Of a stretch of DNA of 64,000 bases, positions 18,228 through 27,021 are shown piece by piece. The notes beneath the pieces were generated by a model that was given only the letters and a program-made list of their open reading frames with translations, was not told where the DNA came from and ran no database searches. The stretch comes from NCEH01 sp043195095 (GTDB lineage Bacteria; Pseudomonadota; Alphaproteobacteria; Rhizobiales; Xanthobacteraceae), in the NCBI RefSeq assembly GCF_043195095.1, contig NZ_JBAFWN010000001.1; one strand, given 5' to 3'. The position numbers and the translations under genes were made by a program. How positions within the stretch are numbered: the stretch's first letter is position 1; every line of letters starts with the position of its first letter.

Positions 18228-20096
18228 TCAGGACAGGAAGCCGATGGAAATCCAAGGCACCGCCGCGACCAGGGCGAGGCCTAAAAGCAGCGCGACCATG
18301 TAGCCCCACAGCGGCTTGATGCCCTCCGTGGGATTGACCTGGCCGATGGCGCAGGCAGCGTAATAGCCAACCCCGAACGGGGGCACGAACAGGCCGACGC
18401 CCATCGCCAGGATGATGACCATGGCGTAGTGCACCTCGTGGATGCCGAGGTTCTTGGCGATGGGGAAGACGAGCGGGGCGAACAGCACCACAGCGGGGAT
18501 TCCTTCCAGCACGCTGCCGAGCACCACGAAGGTGATGATGGACACCAGCAGGAACACCGGCGCGCCGCCCGGCAGGCTCCCCATGGCGGCGGCAAGATCG
18601 CGCGAGAAGCCGGACTGGGTGAGACACCAGGCCACCGCCGTCGCGGCAGCGATGATGAACAGGATCGCCCCGGAGAGGGCCGCCGTATCCACCAGCATCC
18701 GCAACATGCGGCCCCAGTTGAACTCGCGATAGATCAGCAGGCCCACCAGAACCGAATAGGCGATGCCGAGGGTGGAGACCTCCGTGGCGGTGGCGACACC
18801 TTCCACCACCGCGGTGCGGATGATGAAGGGGAGCGCGAGCGCCGGCAGCGCCAGCACGAACGCCCGCAGGATTTCTCCTCGCGTGGCGCGCCGCACGCCG
18901 GAGAGATCCTCGTGGCGATAGCGCCGCCAGACCAGCGTGCACAGGGCAAGGCCGCAGACCAGGGCCGGCAGCAGCCCGCCGATGAACAGGGAGGCGATGG
19001 AAACGCTGGTGACCGAGCCGATGGTGATCAGAACGAGGCTCGGCGGGATCGTCTCGGTCTGCGCGCCGGTTGCGGCGAGCAGGGCCACGAGGTCGCCGGG
19101 CTTGGCGCCGCGCTTCTTCATCTCCGGGAACAGGGCCGGCGCGACCGCGGCCATATCGGCCGTCTTGGACCCGGAAATGCCCGAGACCAGATACATGGCG
19201 GCGACCAGCACATAGGACAGGCCGCCCCGCACATGGCCCAGCAGGGTCGCGAGGAAATTCACCATGGCCCGCGCCATGCCGGTCAATTCCATCAGCATGC
19301 CGAGCAGCACGAACAGCGGCACGGCCAGCAGAAGCAGATGCGACATGCCCTCGTCCAGCCGGCCGGCGATCACGGTCAAGGGGCGGCCGGTGCCGAGCGC
19401 GACATAGCTCAGCGCCGCAAGCCCGAACACGAAGGCGATGGGAATGCCGCTGAGCACGCCCATGGCCACGAACACAACGAAGAAGAGAACAAGGTTCCAA
19501 TTGCCGAGGGAGAGGATCAGCGGCCGCGCGGCAAGGGCCACGCCCACCAGCGCCGCCGCCAGAACCACCGCCACCGCAAAATCGCGCAGAGTGCCGAGCC
19601 GCGCGACTCGCATCAGCCCGAAGAACAGGATCAGCGCGAGCCCGATGGGAAGCCCCGACGCCCGCCAGGCGACGGGGACTTCCAGGGCCGGCGTGACGAC
19701 GGCCATCTCGTCCACCGCATATTCGATTGCATGGGGCAGCAGCACCACCACCAGCACGAGGCAGGCGACCAGCGCGACGATTTCGAGCCGCGAGCGCGTC
19801 CTGGCGGGCGATGCGTCGGCCAGGGCGCCCATGCGCATGTGCTGGCCCCGGTGGAAGGCCAGCACCGCTCCGAACATGGAGAGCCAGAGGAACAGCATGG
19901 AAGCGAGTTCATCCGACCAGACCAGCGGCTCGTTCCACACGTAGCGCGACAGCACGCCAGCGAAGAGCACGAGGACCTCGGCAAGCACCAGGGCGCCCGC
20001 GATCCATTCGACGACGCGCACCACCCCCGCCTCCAGCAGAACCAGAGGGGCGGGAAGCACGCCGCCGGTGGCGGTGGAGTGAGGTGATGCGGCCAT
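18228..20096 (-). CDS. dctQM: TRAP transporter fused permease DctQM, system 1
   Basis: 622 residues. The first 180 or so residues are a DctQ small membrane subunit with four helices (WSDELASMLFLWLSMFGAV is typical). The remainder is the large DctM subunit (VPLFVLLGMLMELTG..., GGLSYVLVAAMYLVSGISGSKTADMAAVAPAL, ALFPEMKKRGAKPGDLVALLAATGAQTETIPPS). Fused QM permeases are a known variant. With the DctP gene 9 bp upstream it forms a sodium-driven, binding-protein-dependent importer of an organic acid. Substrate unknown; operon context suggests a small hydroxy or keto acid. Confidence 0.93.
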   Translation of the reverse strand: MAASPHSTATGGVLPAPLVLLEAGVVRVVEWIAGALVLAEVLVLFAGVLSRYVWNEPLVWSDELASMLFLWLSMFGAVLAFHRGQHMRMGALADASPARTRSRLEIVALVACLVLVVVLLPHAIEYAVDEMAVVTPALEVPVAWRASGLPIGLALILFFGLMRVARLGTLRDFAVAVVLAAALVGVALAARPLILSLGNWNLVLFFVVFVAMGVLSGIPIAFVFGLAALSYVALGTGRPLTVIAGRLDEGMSHLLLLAVPLFVLLGMLMELTGMARAMVNFLATLLGHVRGGLSYVLVAAMYLVSGISGSKTADMAAVAPALFPEMKKRGAKPGDLVALLAATGAQTETIPPSLVLITIGSVTSVSIASLFIGGLLPALVCGLALCTLVWRRYRHEDLSGVRRATRGEILRAFVLALPALALPFIIRTAVVEGVATATEVSTLGIAYSVLVGLLIYREFNWGRMLRMLVDTAALSGAILFIIAAATAVAWCLTQSGFSRDLAAAMGSLPGGAPVFLLVSIITFVVLGSVLEGIPAVVLFAPLVFPIAKNLGIHEVHYAMVIILAMGVGLFVPPFGVGYYAACAIGQVNPTEGIKPLWGYMVALLLGLALVAAVPWISIGFLS

Positions 20097-20105
20097 CCCC
20101 GCGCC

Positions 20106-21119
20106 TCAGATCAGCTTGCCAGAGGAAGCCTCAAGCAGTCCCCAGGCTTCCTCGCCGAAGCGTCCCTTCCATTCAGTGTAGAATGTGGAATCCTGCAGCT
20201 TCTTGCGGAACAGCGAGGTATCGACGGTGATGAATTCGAGCCCCTTGGCCGTCAGCGCGGACTGAAGCTCGCCATTCAGCTTCTCGACATCCGCACGCTG
20301 CTTGAGAGCCGCGGCATTGACGGTCTTCGTGATGATGTCGCGGGTCGCGGCGGGCATGGCCTCGAAGTTCTTGCGGTTGGCGAGAAACCAGAAGCCGTCC
20401 CACATATGGTTGGTGAGGGAGAGATACTTCTGCACTTCATACATCTTGGCGAAGTAGATCCCCGCGAGCGGGTTCTCGAGGCCGTCCGCAACGCGGGTCT
20501 GCAGCGCGGAATAAGTCTCGCCCCACGGGATGGAGGTGGGGGATGCGCCCAGCGATTTGAAGAGTGACGTCCAGAGCGGAGAAGGCGGGACGCGGATTTT
20601 GAAGCCGCTCAGGTCGTCGGGGGTGCGGATCGGCCGGGACAGCGAGGTGGTCTGGCGGAAGCCGTTGTCCCACATGGTGTCGAACGCGATGAGATTGGCC
20701 TTCGCGAACGCCTTCACGATATGCTGGCCAAGCGGCCCGTCCACCGCCTTCCAGACCTGCGGATAGTCGGAAAAGGCGAACCCCACGCCGGTGATGGAGG
20801 CGACCGGTACAAGGGTCGCCACGATCAGGCCGGTCTGCGCGAAGAAATCGAGGGCACCCGAGCGAAGCTGGCTCAGCATGTCCGCATCGGTGCCGAGCTG
20901 GCTCGCGGGAAACACCTGGATCTCGACCCGCCCGTCGGTGAGTTTCTCGATTTCCTTGCTGGCCTCGGTCATGCGCGTGTTCAGCGGATGATCGACCGGC
21001 ATGATGTTGGCGAACTTGAGCCGGAACTCGGGAGCAGCCGAAACGATGGCGGGCATCGCCAGGCTCGCGCCGAGCGCGGCCGAGCCGGCAAGCAGGGTAC
21101 GGCGGGTCATGATTGGCAT
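20106..21119 (-). CDS. dctP: TRAP transporter substrate-binding protein DctP, system 1
   Basis: 337 residues. A twin-arginine-like signal (MTRRTLLAGSAALGASLAMPAIVSA) is followed by the DctP fold: FANIMPVDHPLNTRMTEASKEIEKLTDGRVEIQVFPASQLG and the ligand-binding Arg region in DDLSGFKIRVPPSPLWTSLFKSLGASPTSIPWGETYSALQTRVADGLENP. The binding Arg normally contacts the substrate carboxylate. ATG supported by GGGAGGAAC. It is 9 bp upstream of dctQM and 42 bp downstream of the hydrolase gene. Confidence 0.93.
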   Translation of the reverse strand: MPIMTRRTLLAGSAALGASLAMPAIVSAAPEFRLKFANIMPVDHPLNTRMTEASKEIEKLTDGRVEIQVFPASQLGTDADMLSQLRSGALDFFAQTGLIVATLVPVASITGVGFAFSDYPQVWKAVDGPLGQHIVKAFAKANLIAFDTMWDNGFRQTTSLSRPIRTPDDLSGFKIRVPPSPLWTSLFKSLGASPTSIPWGETYSALQTRVADGLENPLAGIYFAKMYEVQKYLSLTNHMWDGFWFLANRKNFEAMPAATRDIITKTVNAAALKQRADVEKLNGELQSALTAKGLEFITVDTSLFRKKLQDSTFYTEWKGRFGEEAWGLLEASSGKLI

Positions 21120-21161
21120 GGTGTTCCTCCCGGTTGTTTTTGTTGATCGCGATTTCTTCCT

Positions 21162-22031
21162 CTACTTCGCGGCGATCTTCGCGAAGAATTTGCGGAGCTG
21201 GTCGGCGATGAAGTCCGGCGCCTCCTCGGCCACCCAATGGCCGCAGTCGGGGATCAGCCCGCCGGTGACGTCCTCAGCCAGGCGGCTCAGCGATTCATAG
21301 GTTTCCATGCCCCGGCCGAAGCTGCTGTCGCCGCCGAGGGCGAGCACGGGCATCTTCAGCTTGCCGTTGCGGGCGACGATCTCGGCATTGTCGCGCGCGT
21401 CCTGGGGGAAGGCGCGGTAATAGGCCAGCAGGGCGCGGAACCCGCCCAGCCGGCTGTAGGTGCGGTGATATTCGGCCCGGTCCTCGGGCGGGATCACGTT
21501 CGGCCGCCGGCCGTAATTGTCGAACAGCCAGTCGATGACCATGTGCTCGCGGCCGGCGCACAACGCCTCCGGCAGGTCGAGCGTGCGGAAGAAGGGATGG
21601 TGCCAGCGGCGCCCGCCCTGGGACATTTCGGCGCCGTCTCCCGGGATCGCGACATCAAGGATCGCCAGCCCGCGCACCGCCTCGGGATGCTGGGCGGCGA
21701 GCGCGAAGGCGACGGGGCCGCCCCAATCGTGGCCCACCAGGAAGAACCGGTCGAGGCCCAGCTTGCCATGGACCAGTTCCCAGATGTCCGCCGCAACCGT
21801 GCGCTTGTCGTACCCCGTCGCCGGGCGGGAGGAATCGCCGAGCCCGCGCAGGTCCGGCGCGATGATGGAATAGCGATCTGCAAGCTGCGGGATGACCCGC
21901 AGCCATTCGTGCGCGCTCTGCGGAACTCCGTGCAGGAGAACCACGGGATCGCCCTGGCCGGCGGTGAGGTAGTGCAGCGTAACCTCGGAGAGGTCGGCGA
22001 AATGGTGCTGGACGTCGATTGTCATTGCCAA
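21162..22031 (-). CDS. Alpha/beta hydrolase, epoxide-hydrolase/dehalogenase-like
   Basis: 289 residues with the epoxide hydrolase/haloalkane dehalogenase fold: oxyanion-hole motif HGVPQSAHEW, nucleophile elbow GHDWGG (Asp nucleophile), and catalytic His in CGHWVAEEAP. An Asp nucleophile argues for epoxide or C-halogen hydrolysis rather than an esterase, though lactonase activity cannot be excluded. It sits 18 bp after the dehydrogenase gene in the transketolase/TRAP operon, so it presumably opens a ring or releases the acid that the operon uses (inference). Confidence 0.82.
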   Translation of the reverse strand: MAMTIDVQHHFADLSEVTLHYLTAGQGDPVVLLHGVPQSAHEWLRVIPQLADRYSIIAPDLRGLGDSSRPATGYDKRTVAADIWELVHGKLGLDRFFLVGHDWGGPVAFALAAQHPEAVRGLAILDVAIPGDGAEMSQGGRRWHHPFFRTLDLPEALCAGREHMVIDWLFDNYGRRPNVIPPEDRAEYHRTYSRLGGFRALLAYYRAFPQDARDNAEIVARNGKLKMPVLALGGDSSFGRGMETYESLSRLAEDVTGGLIPDCGHWVAEEAPDFIADQLRKFFAKIAAK

Positions 22032-22049
22032 TTCCTTGCGATGCGGCGT

Positions 22050-22925
22050 TCAGGCTCCGCGCAGGCGCCGGTAGGCTTCGATCACCTGGCTGTCGTCCTG
22101 CGCGCCCTTGCCCTGGCCGGAAACGGCGAGAAACATCTGGTGCGCCGCTGCCGCCAGCGGCAATGCGGCCCGCGCGTCGCTGCCCGCGGCGAGGACGATG
22201 CCGAGGTCCTTGACGAAGATGTCCACCGCGCTGGTCACGATGGGGTCCTGCTCCAGCATGCGGGGGCCACGGTCCCGCAGCATCCAGCTCGACGCCGCCG
22301 AGGCGGAAACGATGTCGAGCGCGACCGCAGGCGCGACGCCGGCCTTCTCCGCCAGGGACATGGCCTCCGCCGCCGCGGCGAGATGCACGCCGCACAGGAG
22401 CTGGTTGATGGTCTTGGCCATCGCCCCCTGCCCCGCCGTCTCGCCCACATGGATGAGCTTGCCACCCATGGCTTCCAGGAGCGGGCGCAGGCGCTCGAAG
22501 GTCGCCTGCGGGGCCGCCGCCATGACGGAGAGCGTCCCTGCGGCGGCGCCAACGACGCCGCCGGAAACCGGCGCATCGAGGAAAGGGCGGCCTGTGGCTT
22601 CCACCCGCTCGGCGATGCGGGCGACGGCCTGCGGCGGGCAGGTCGCCATGAGCACCACCGTTGCATCTGGCGGCAAGGCATCGAGCGCCCCGCCGACGAA
22701 CAGCACATCCTCGGCCTGGGACGCGTTGATGACCATCAGCACCAGCACGTCGGCATCGCGCGCCGCGTCGGCGGCACTGTGGGCCGCCGTGCCGCCGGCC
22801 GCGACGAGGGTTTCCACCGGCTCCGGGCGGCGGTCGTAGGCGCGCACCGGAAAACCGGCCTTCAGGAGATTGGACGCCATCGGCAGCCCCATGGCGCCGA
22901 GCCCGACGAAACCGACCCGGATCAT
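22050..22925 (-). CDS. Beta-hydroxyacid dehydrogenase (3-hydroxyisobutyrate dehydrogenase family)
   Basis: 291 residues. Rossmann motif GFVGLGAMGLPMASNLLKAG at the N-terminus, substrate motif DAPVSGGVVGA, the catalytic Lys region GQGAMAKTINQLL and the C-terminal QDDSQVIEAYRRL. The family includes 3-hydroxyisobutyrate, tartronate-semialdehyde and L-threonate dehydrogenases. The DDSxVI ending is seen in the L-threonate/glyoxylate-reductase branch, but I cannot place it firmly. Its first codon overlaps the stop of the transketolase C-subunit gene (4-bp ATGA), showing translational coupling. Confidence 0.88.
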   Translation of the reverse strand: MIRVGFVGLGAMGLPMASNLLKAGFPVRAYDRRPEPVETLVAAGGTAAHSAADAARDADVLVLMVINASQAEDVLFVGGALDALPPDATVVLMATCPPQAVARIAERVEATGRPFLDAPVSGGVVGAAAGTLSVMAAAPQATFERLRPLLEAMGGKLIHVGETAGQGAMAKTINQLLCGVHLAAAAEAMSLAEKAGVAPAVALDIVSASAASSWMLRDRGPRMLEQDPIVTSAVDIFVKDLGIVLAAGSDARAALPLAAAAHQMFLAVSGQGKGAQDDSQVIEAYRRLRGA

Positions 22926-23983
22926 GCGACAGCTCCCGTCTGAGCGTGATTAGTCTTGCCACTGACCCATGCCGAGATGCGCCTTGCCACCGCCTCGGTG
23001 GAAATGCCGTATCGGTCATGGAGGGTGGGCAGGGCTCCCGCATCCAGGAACGCGTCCGGCAGGCCGATCTGGCGGAAGGCCGGGGTCACGCCTGCGCGCA
23101 TCAGCACGCCCGCCACCGCCTCGCCGAGCCCGCCGATGGTCGAATGATTCTCCGCCACGACCAGCAGACGGCCCGGCTTGCGTGCGGCTTCCAGGATCGC
23201 CGCCTCGTCGAGCGGCTTGATGGTGGGCACATGCAGCACGCCGACATCGATGCGGTCGGTGCGAAGGAGCTTGGCCGCCTCCAGCGCCCGCATGGTCATG
23301 AAGCCGGTGGACACCACCAGGACGTCGGCGCCGTCCTGCAACAGCTTGGCCTTGCCCAGCTCGAAGCGGTAGCCGTACTCATCCAGCACCAGGGGCACGT
23401 TGCCGCGCGGCAGCCGCATGTAGACCGGCCCGCGATGCGCCGCGACGGCAGGCACCATCTGCTCGATCTCGTGCGCGTCGCAGGGATCGACGATGGTGAG
23501 GTTCGGCATGCCGCGGAAGATCGCGATGTCCTCCGTCGCCTGGTGGCTCGGCCCGTAGCCCGTGGAGAGGCCTGGCAGCGCGCAGGCGATCTTCACGTCG
23601 AGATCCTCCTCGGCGATGGCCATGCAGATGAAGTCATAGGCCCGGCGCGAGGCGAACACCGCATAGGTGGTCGCGAACGGCATGAAGCCCTCGCGCGCGA
23701 AGCCCGCCGCGCTCGCCATCAGCAGCTGCTCGGCCATGCCCATCTGGTAGAAGCGGTCCGGATGCGCCTGGGCAAAGATGTGCAGGTCGGTATATTTGGC
23801 GAGATCCGCCGTGAGGCCGAGGATTTCCGGCCGGGTCTGAGCCAGCGCTGCGAGCGCGTGGCCGAACGGGGCCGGCTTGGTGCGCTGGCCTTCCGAGGCG
23901 AGCGAGGCGATCATGGCCGAGGTGGTCAGCCGCTCTCCGGCCGATGCCGGCCGCACCGGCTTCAGATACTTGTCGCGCTTCAT
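22922..23983 (-). CDS. Transketolase-like C-terminal subunit (pyrimidine-binding half of a split enzyme)
   Basis: 353 residues. Contains the transketolase pyrimidine-binding domain (MGMAEQLLMASAAGFAREG, LPGLSTGYGPSHQATEDIAIFRGMPN) and the transketolase C-terminal domain. ATG at 23983 is used because it overlaps the stop of the N-subunit gene by 4 bp; longer in-frame extensions upstream are antisense noise. Split transketolases of this kind are often catabolic enzymes with substrates other than pentose phosphates, such as those for apulose 4-phosphate or sulfosugars, but no kinase or sulfosugar gene is present here. Confidence 0.9.
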   Translation of the reverse strand: MKRDKYLKPVRPASAGERLTTSAMIASLASEGQRTKPAPFGHALAALAQTRPEILGLTADLAKYTDLHIFAQAHPDRFYQMGMAEQLLMASAAGFAREGFMPFATTYAVFASRRAYDFICMAIAEEDLDVKIACALPGLSTGYGPSHQATEDIAIFRGMPNLTIVDPCDAHEIEQMVPAVAAHRGPVYMRLPRGNVPLVLDEYGYRFELGKAKLLQDGADVLVVSTGFMTMRALEAAKLLRTDRIDVGVLHVPTIKPLDEAAILEAARKPGRLLVVAENHSTIGGLGEAVAGVLMRAGVTPAFRQIGLPDAFLDAGALPTLHDRYGISTEAVARRISAWVSGKTNHAQTGAVA

Positions 23984-24819
23984 GACGTCCTCCCCGCTTC
24001 GAGGGCCACGAAGGCCTGGGTCCATTCCTCGGGTTCCACCCGCAGGAAGTGATTGCGCTCGCGCGCTTCGAGAAAGGGCACGCCCTTCGCCATCTTTGTG
24101 TCGCAGATCACCAGGCGCGGCTTCTTGATGTCGGTGTGGCGCGCCGTGTCGAACGCCGCCACGAGCGCGGCGATGTCGTTGCCATCGACACGCTGGACGT
24201 GCCAGCCGAAGGCTTCGAACTTGGGGACCAGCGGCTCGAAATTGAGCACGCCGCGCGAAGGCCCGTCGGCCTGCATGTTGTTGACGTCGACGATGCCGAT
24301 GAGGTTGTCGAGCGCATAGCTGCCGGCGGACATGGCCGCCTCCCATGTCGACCCCTCGTCCAGCTCTCCATCGGAAAACAGCGTGTAGACGAAGGACGCG
24401 GATTTCTTGTGCTTGAGGGCGAGGGCCATGCCGATGGCGATGGGCAGCCCGTGCCCGAGGGACCCGCCCGTGATCTCCATGCCCGGCGTATAGGCCGCCA
24501 TGCCCGACATGGGCAGGCGGCTGTCGTCCGTGCCGTAGGTGTCGAGCTCGTCTTCGGGTAGGATTCCGGCCTCGATCAGCGCCGCATAGAGCGCGATGGC
24601 GTAATGGCCGATGGAGAGCAGGAAGCGGTCGCGCTCTTCCCATTCCGGCTGGTCCGGCCGGTAGTCCATGGCGTGGAAATAGGCGACCGCGAGAACGTCC
24701 GCGATGCCGAGCGCCTGGGCGATATAGCCCTGGCCTTGCACCTCGCCCATGCGCAGGGCGTTGCGGCGGATGCGGTAGGCGCGCTCCGCGATCGGTATGT
24801 TGTGCCCGAGCTGGTTCAT
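23980..24819 (-). CDS. Transketolase-like N-terminal subunit (ThDP pyrophosphate-binding half)
   Basis: 279 residues. The ThDP/metal motif SDGELDEGSTWEAAM...VDVNN, MEITGGSLGHGLPIAIGMALA and the N-terminal GQGYIAQALG region are those of split transketolase A subunits. First gene of the leftward operon 24819-16161; it overlaps the C-subunit by 4 bp, as expected for a 1:1 complex. A LysR gene is divergent 251 bp away. Substrate unknown; a ketol donor taken up through the TRAP system or made by the dehydrogenase is the natural guess. Confidence 0.9.
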   Translation of the reverse strand: MNQLGHNIPIAERAYRIRRNALRMGEVQGQGYIAQALGIADVLAVAYFHAMDYRPDQPEWEERDRFLLSIGHYAIALYAALIEAGILPEDELDTYGTDDSRLPMSGMAAYTPGMEITGGSLGHGLPIAIGMALALKHKKSASFVYTLFSDGELDEGSTWEAAMSAGSYALDNLIGIVDVNNMQADGPSRGVLNFEPLVPKFEAFGWHVQRVDGNDIAALVAAFDTARHTDIKKPRLVICDTKMAKGVPFLEARERNHFLRVEPEEWTQAFVALEAGRTS

Positions 24820-25030
24820 GAAGGATCTCGTTCAGGAAAGCGGAAGCGGCCGCTCGACGGGGAGCGGACGCGGCTGCGCGATCAGGGCGCGTCAGTGCGA
24901 TCGGAGCGGATGGTGGCGAAGCATGTGGTCCTCCCGGCACGCCCTGCTTGAGCAGGGTCGCTGCGCGGCTTTTCGGCCTGCGCTGATCGTTAGGGAAGAA
25001 CGTGCGGTCTTTGCCGGTCGCCTTCAAACG

Positions 25031-25047
25031 AATTATAAGGCCATATG
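25031..25047. promoter_or_regulatory. Candidate LysR-type operator between divergent genes
   Basis: The AT-rich partial palindrome ATTATAAGGCCATAT contains a T-N11-A core and lies 25-40 bp before the LysR start in the 251-bp divergent region facing the transketolase operon. Placement and composition fit an autoregulatory LysR box, but there is only one copy to go on. Confidence 0.3.
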
Positions 25048-25070
25048 TCTGAAAATAATTCAGGTGAAAG

Positions 25071-25967
25071 ATGCGGAAACTGCCGGCGCTGAAGGGGGTA
25101 CGCGCTTTCGAGGCGGCGGCGCGCCTGGGTTCGATCCAGCAGGCCGCCGATGAATTGCGGGTGACCCCTTCGGCGGTGAGCCACCAGATCCGTTTCCTGG
25201 AGGACGAGATCGGGGCGCGCCTGTTTCACCGCGCGCACCGCTCCGTCATTCTCACCGATGTCGGCCGCCGCTATGCCGAGGAACTCGGCCAGGCGCTCTC
25301 CCAGATCGAGGCGGCGACCCGCAATGTCGGCCGCGAGGAGCACAGCGATATCCTGTCGATCCACGTGGTTCCGAGCCTCGCCGCCCAGTGGCTGATGCCG
25401 CGGATTTCACGCTTCAGCGAAGTCAGCGCCGAGATCGACGTGCGTCTGCACGCCTCCAACAATCCCATCGACCTCGCATCCGGAACCATTGATCTCGCCA
25501 TCCAGTACGGCACCGCTTTGCAGCAGAGCGGCACCGTGGTGGAGCCGTTTCCCCTCGAGACCATTGTCGCGCTGTGCTCTCCCCGCCTGCTGGAGGGCCC
25601 GCATGCGCTGCGGACGCCGGCCGACCTCAGCCACCACCCGCTGATCCACTCGGAAGTCAATCTCTTCGGCTGGCGCGAATGGCTGCGCCGCCATCCGGGG
25701 GTCGCGCTGAACCTCGATCGCGGGCCGCGCTTCGACCGCTCCTTCATGTCCATCAGCGCCGCCGTGGACGGGCGCGGCGTCTGCCTGGAGAGCCGTCTTC
25801 TGGTGGAGCGCGAACTCAAGAGTGGAAGCCTGGTCGCCCCATTCGGCTTCGAGGGGCCGCGCATGACCTGCCACTGCATGCTTTATCTGAAATCGAGGGC
25901 GAAGCTGCCGAAGATCGTCCAGTTCCGGCAATGGCTGTTCGACGCGCTCGCCGCCTCCGAAAGATAG
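25071..25967 (+). CDS. LysR family transcriptional regulator, GcvA-like
   Basis: 298 residues, normal for the family. N-terminal winged helix-turn-helix (LKGVRAFEAAARLGSIQQAADELRVTPSAVSHQIRFLEDEIG) and a GcvA-type effector domain (IHVVPSLAAQWLMPRISRF, IDLAIQYG). The TPSAVSHQI recognition helix is characteristic of GcvA-type regulators of amino-acid and organic-acid metabolism. It is transcribed divergently from the split-transketolase/TRAP operon and is its most likely activator (inference). Confidence 0.9.
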   Translation: MRKLPALKGVRAFEAAARLGSIQQAADELRVTPSAVSHQIRFLEDEIGARLFHRAHRSVILTDVGRRYAEELGQALSQIEAATRNVGREEHSDILSIHVVPSLAAQWLMPRISRFSEVSAEIDVRLHASNNPIDLASGTIDLAIQYGTALQQSGTVVEPFPLETIVALCSPRLLEGPHALRTPADLSHHPLIHSEVNLFGWREWLRRHPGVALNLDRGPRFDRSFMSISAAVDGRGVCLESRLLVERELKSGSLVAPFGFEGPRMTCHCMLYLKSRAKLPKIVQFRQWLFDALAASER

Positions 25968-26072
25968 GCGGGCATAAGGCACAGAAGAGAACGGGTGCGT
26001 CCGGGCGTGTCGCAGATCGTATGCGCTGCGATTTTCAGAAGGACACGTGCCGCGTGCCGTCCTCCTCTGCCT

Positions 26073-26804
26073 TCACCGTGCGTTCCGCTTGCTGGGGATC
26101 ACGACTGCCCGGCGCTCCCGCATCTGTAGGACACGCAGCATGTTCTGCAGCGAGCGCTGCACATGAAAGCGCGCCGCTTCTCCGCTTCGCTCGGGGTCAC
26201 GGCTGCAGATGGCTTCCACGATCTGCCGGTGCTCGCTAAACCGGTCAATCCAGTGATCCATCCAGCTCACTTCCAGCCAGATCACCAGTTGCAGCCGCTC
26301 ATAGACCTGTTTCACCGCATCCAGCAGCGCCTGATTGCCGGTGGATTCGGCGATGATGACGTGGATGTGCAACCCGAGAGAGAATTCGGTCGCGATCTCT
26401 TCTTCCTTGTTCGCCACGCTTTCGAGCTTGGCGAGGCATTCGCGCAGACGGGCGAGATCCTCTTCCGAGGCCATCTCGGCGGCGACGCGGGCTGCGTGAA
26501 CGTCCAAAGCCTCGCGCAGGCCAACCAGATCGCGAATGGCAGCGGAATCAAAGCTGACAACGACATAGCCGCCCTGGGTGCGCTTGGTGACGAGCTTCTC
26601 CTGCGCCAGCCGGGACAGGGCGTGGCGCAGCGGCGTCCGGCTGACGCCGAGGCGCTGGGCCATCTCGGCCTCTGCGAGCCGCTCTCCGGGGCGCAGCTCG
26701 CCCATGAGGATCATTGCCTTCAGGTCCTCGTAGGTCTGCTCGCCCAGTGTGGGCGTCGGATCGGCATCGAAAGATTCGCCGCTTTCGGTCGCGTCATCCG
26801 CCAT
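26073..26804 (-). CDS. GntR family regulator with FCD domain (copy 1)
   Basis: 243 residues from the ATG giving MADDATESGES; upstream Met codons in the same frame lack ribosome-binding sites. N-terminal winged helix-turn-helix (TYEDLKAMILMGELRPGERLAEAEMAQRLGVSRTPLRHALSRL) and an FCD effector domain with the usual metal-site residues (Asp in LREALDVHAARVA; His in LGLHIHVIIAE and SEHRQIVEAI). Separated by 217 bp from the aldehyde dehydrogenase gene upstream, with a palindrome in between. It may co-regulate the 27-35.5 kb operon, which also carries its own GntR gene. Confidence 0.9.
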   Translation of the reverse strand: MADDATESGESFDADPTPTLGEQTYEDLKAMILMGELRPGERLAEAEMAQRLGVSRTPLRHALSRLAQEKLVTKRTQGGYVVVSFDSAAIRDLVGLREALDVHAARVAAEMASEEDLARLRECLAKLESVANKEEEIATEFSLGLHIHVIIAESTGNQALLDAVKQVYERLQLVIWLEVSWMDHWIDRFSEHRQIVEAICSRDPERSGEAARFHVQRSLQNMLRVLQMRERRAVVIPSKRNAR

Positions 26805-26879
26805 CGTGTCGATTGTCCCTTGCCTTGTCCCAGATCGTTCACAGACTGGCGGGGCGCCAGAGTGCTCAGGGGCCCTCTC

Positions 26880-26897
26880 GTATCCCGTGCTGGATAC
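26880..26897. promoter_or_regulatory. Inverted repeat GTATCC-N6-GGATAC, candidate GntR operator
   Basis: Perfect 6-bp arms (26880-26885 and 26892-26897) with a 6-bp spacer, 76 bp upstream of the GntR gene and downstream of the aldehyde dehydrogenase gene. Position fits GntR autoregulation. Confidence 0.4.
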
Positions 26898-27021
26898 AAG
26901 AAATGCGCCGGTTCTGGAAGACGGCCAAAAAATGCTTCGCTCAGCCAAGGGCGGCATGAACGCCCCTGGCTGCGCGCGCAGATGCATCGGCCGGAAGGAC
27001 GACCTCAAAGCATAGCGGATC

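Noticed and set aside
25125..25145. GGTTCGATCC resembling a tRNA T-loop
   Set aside because: It lies within the helix-turn-helix coding part of a LysR gene and has no flanking acceptor or anticodon stems.
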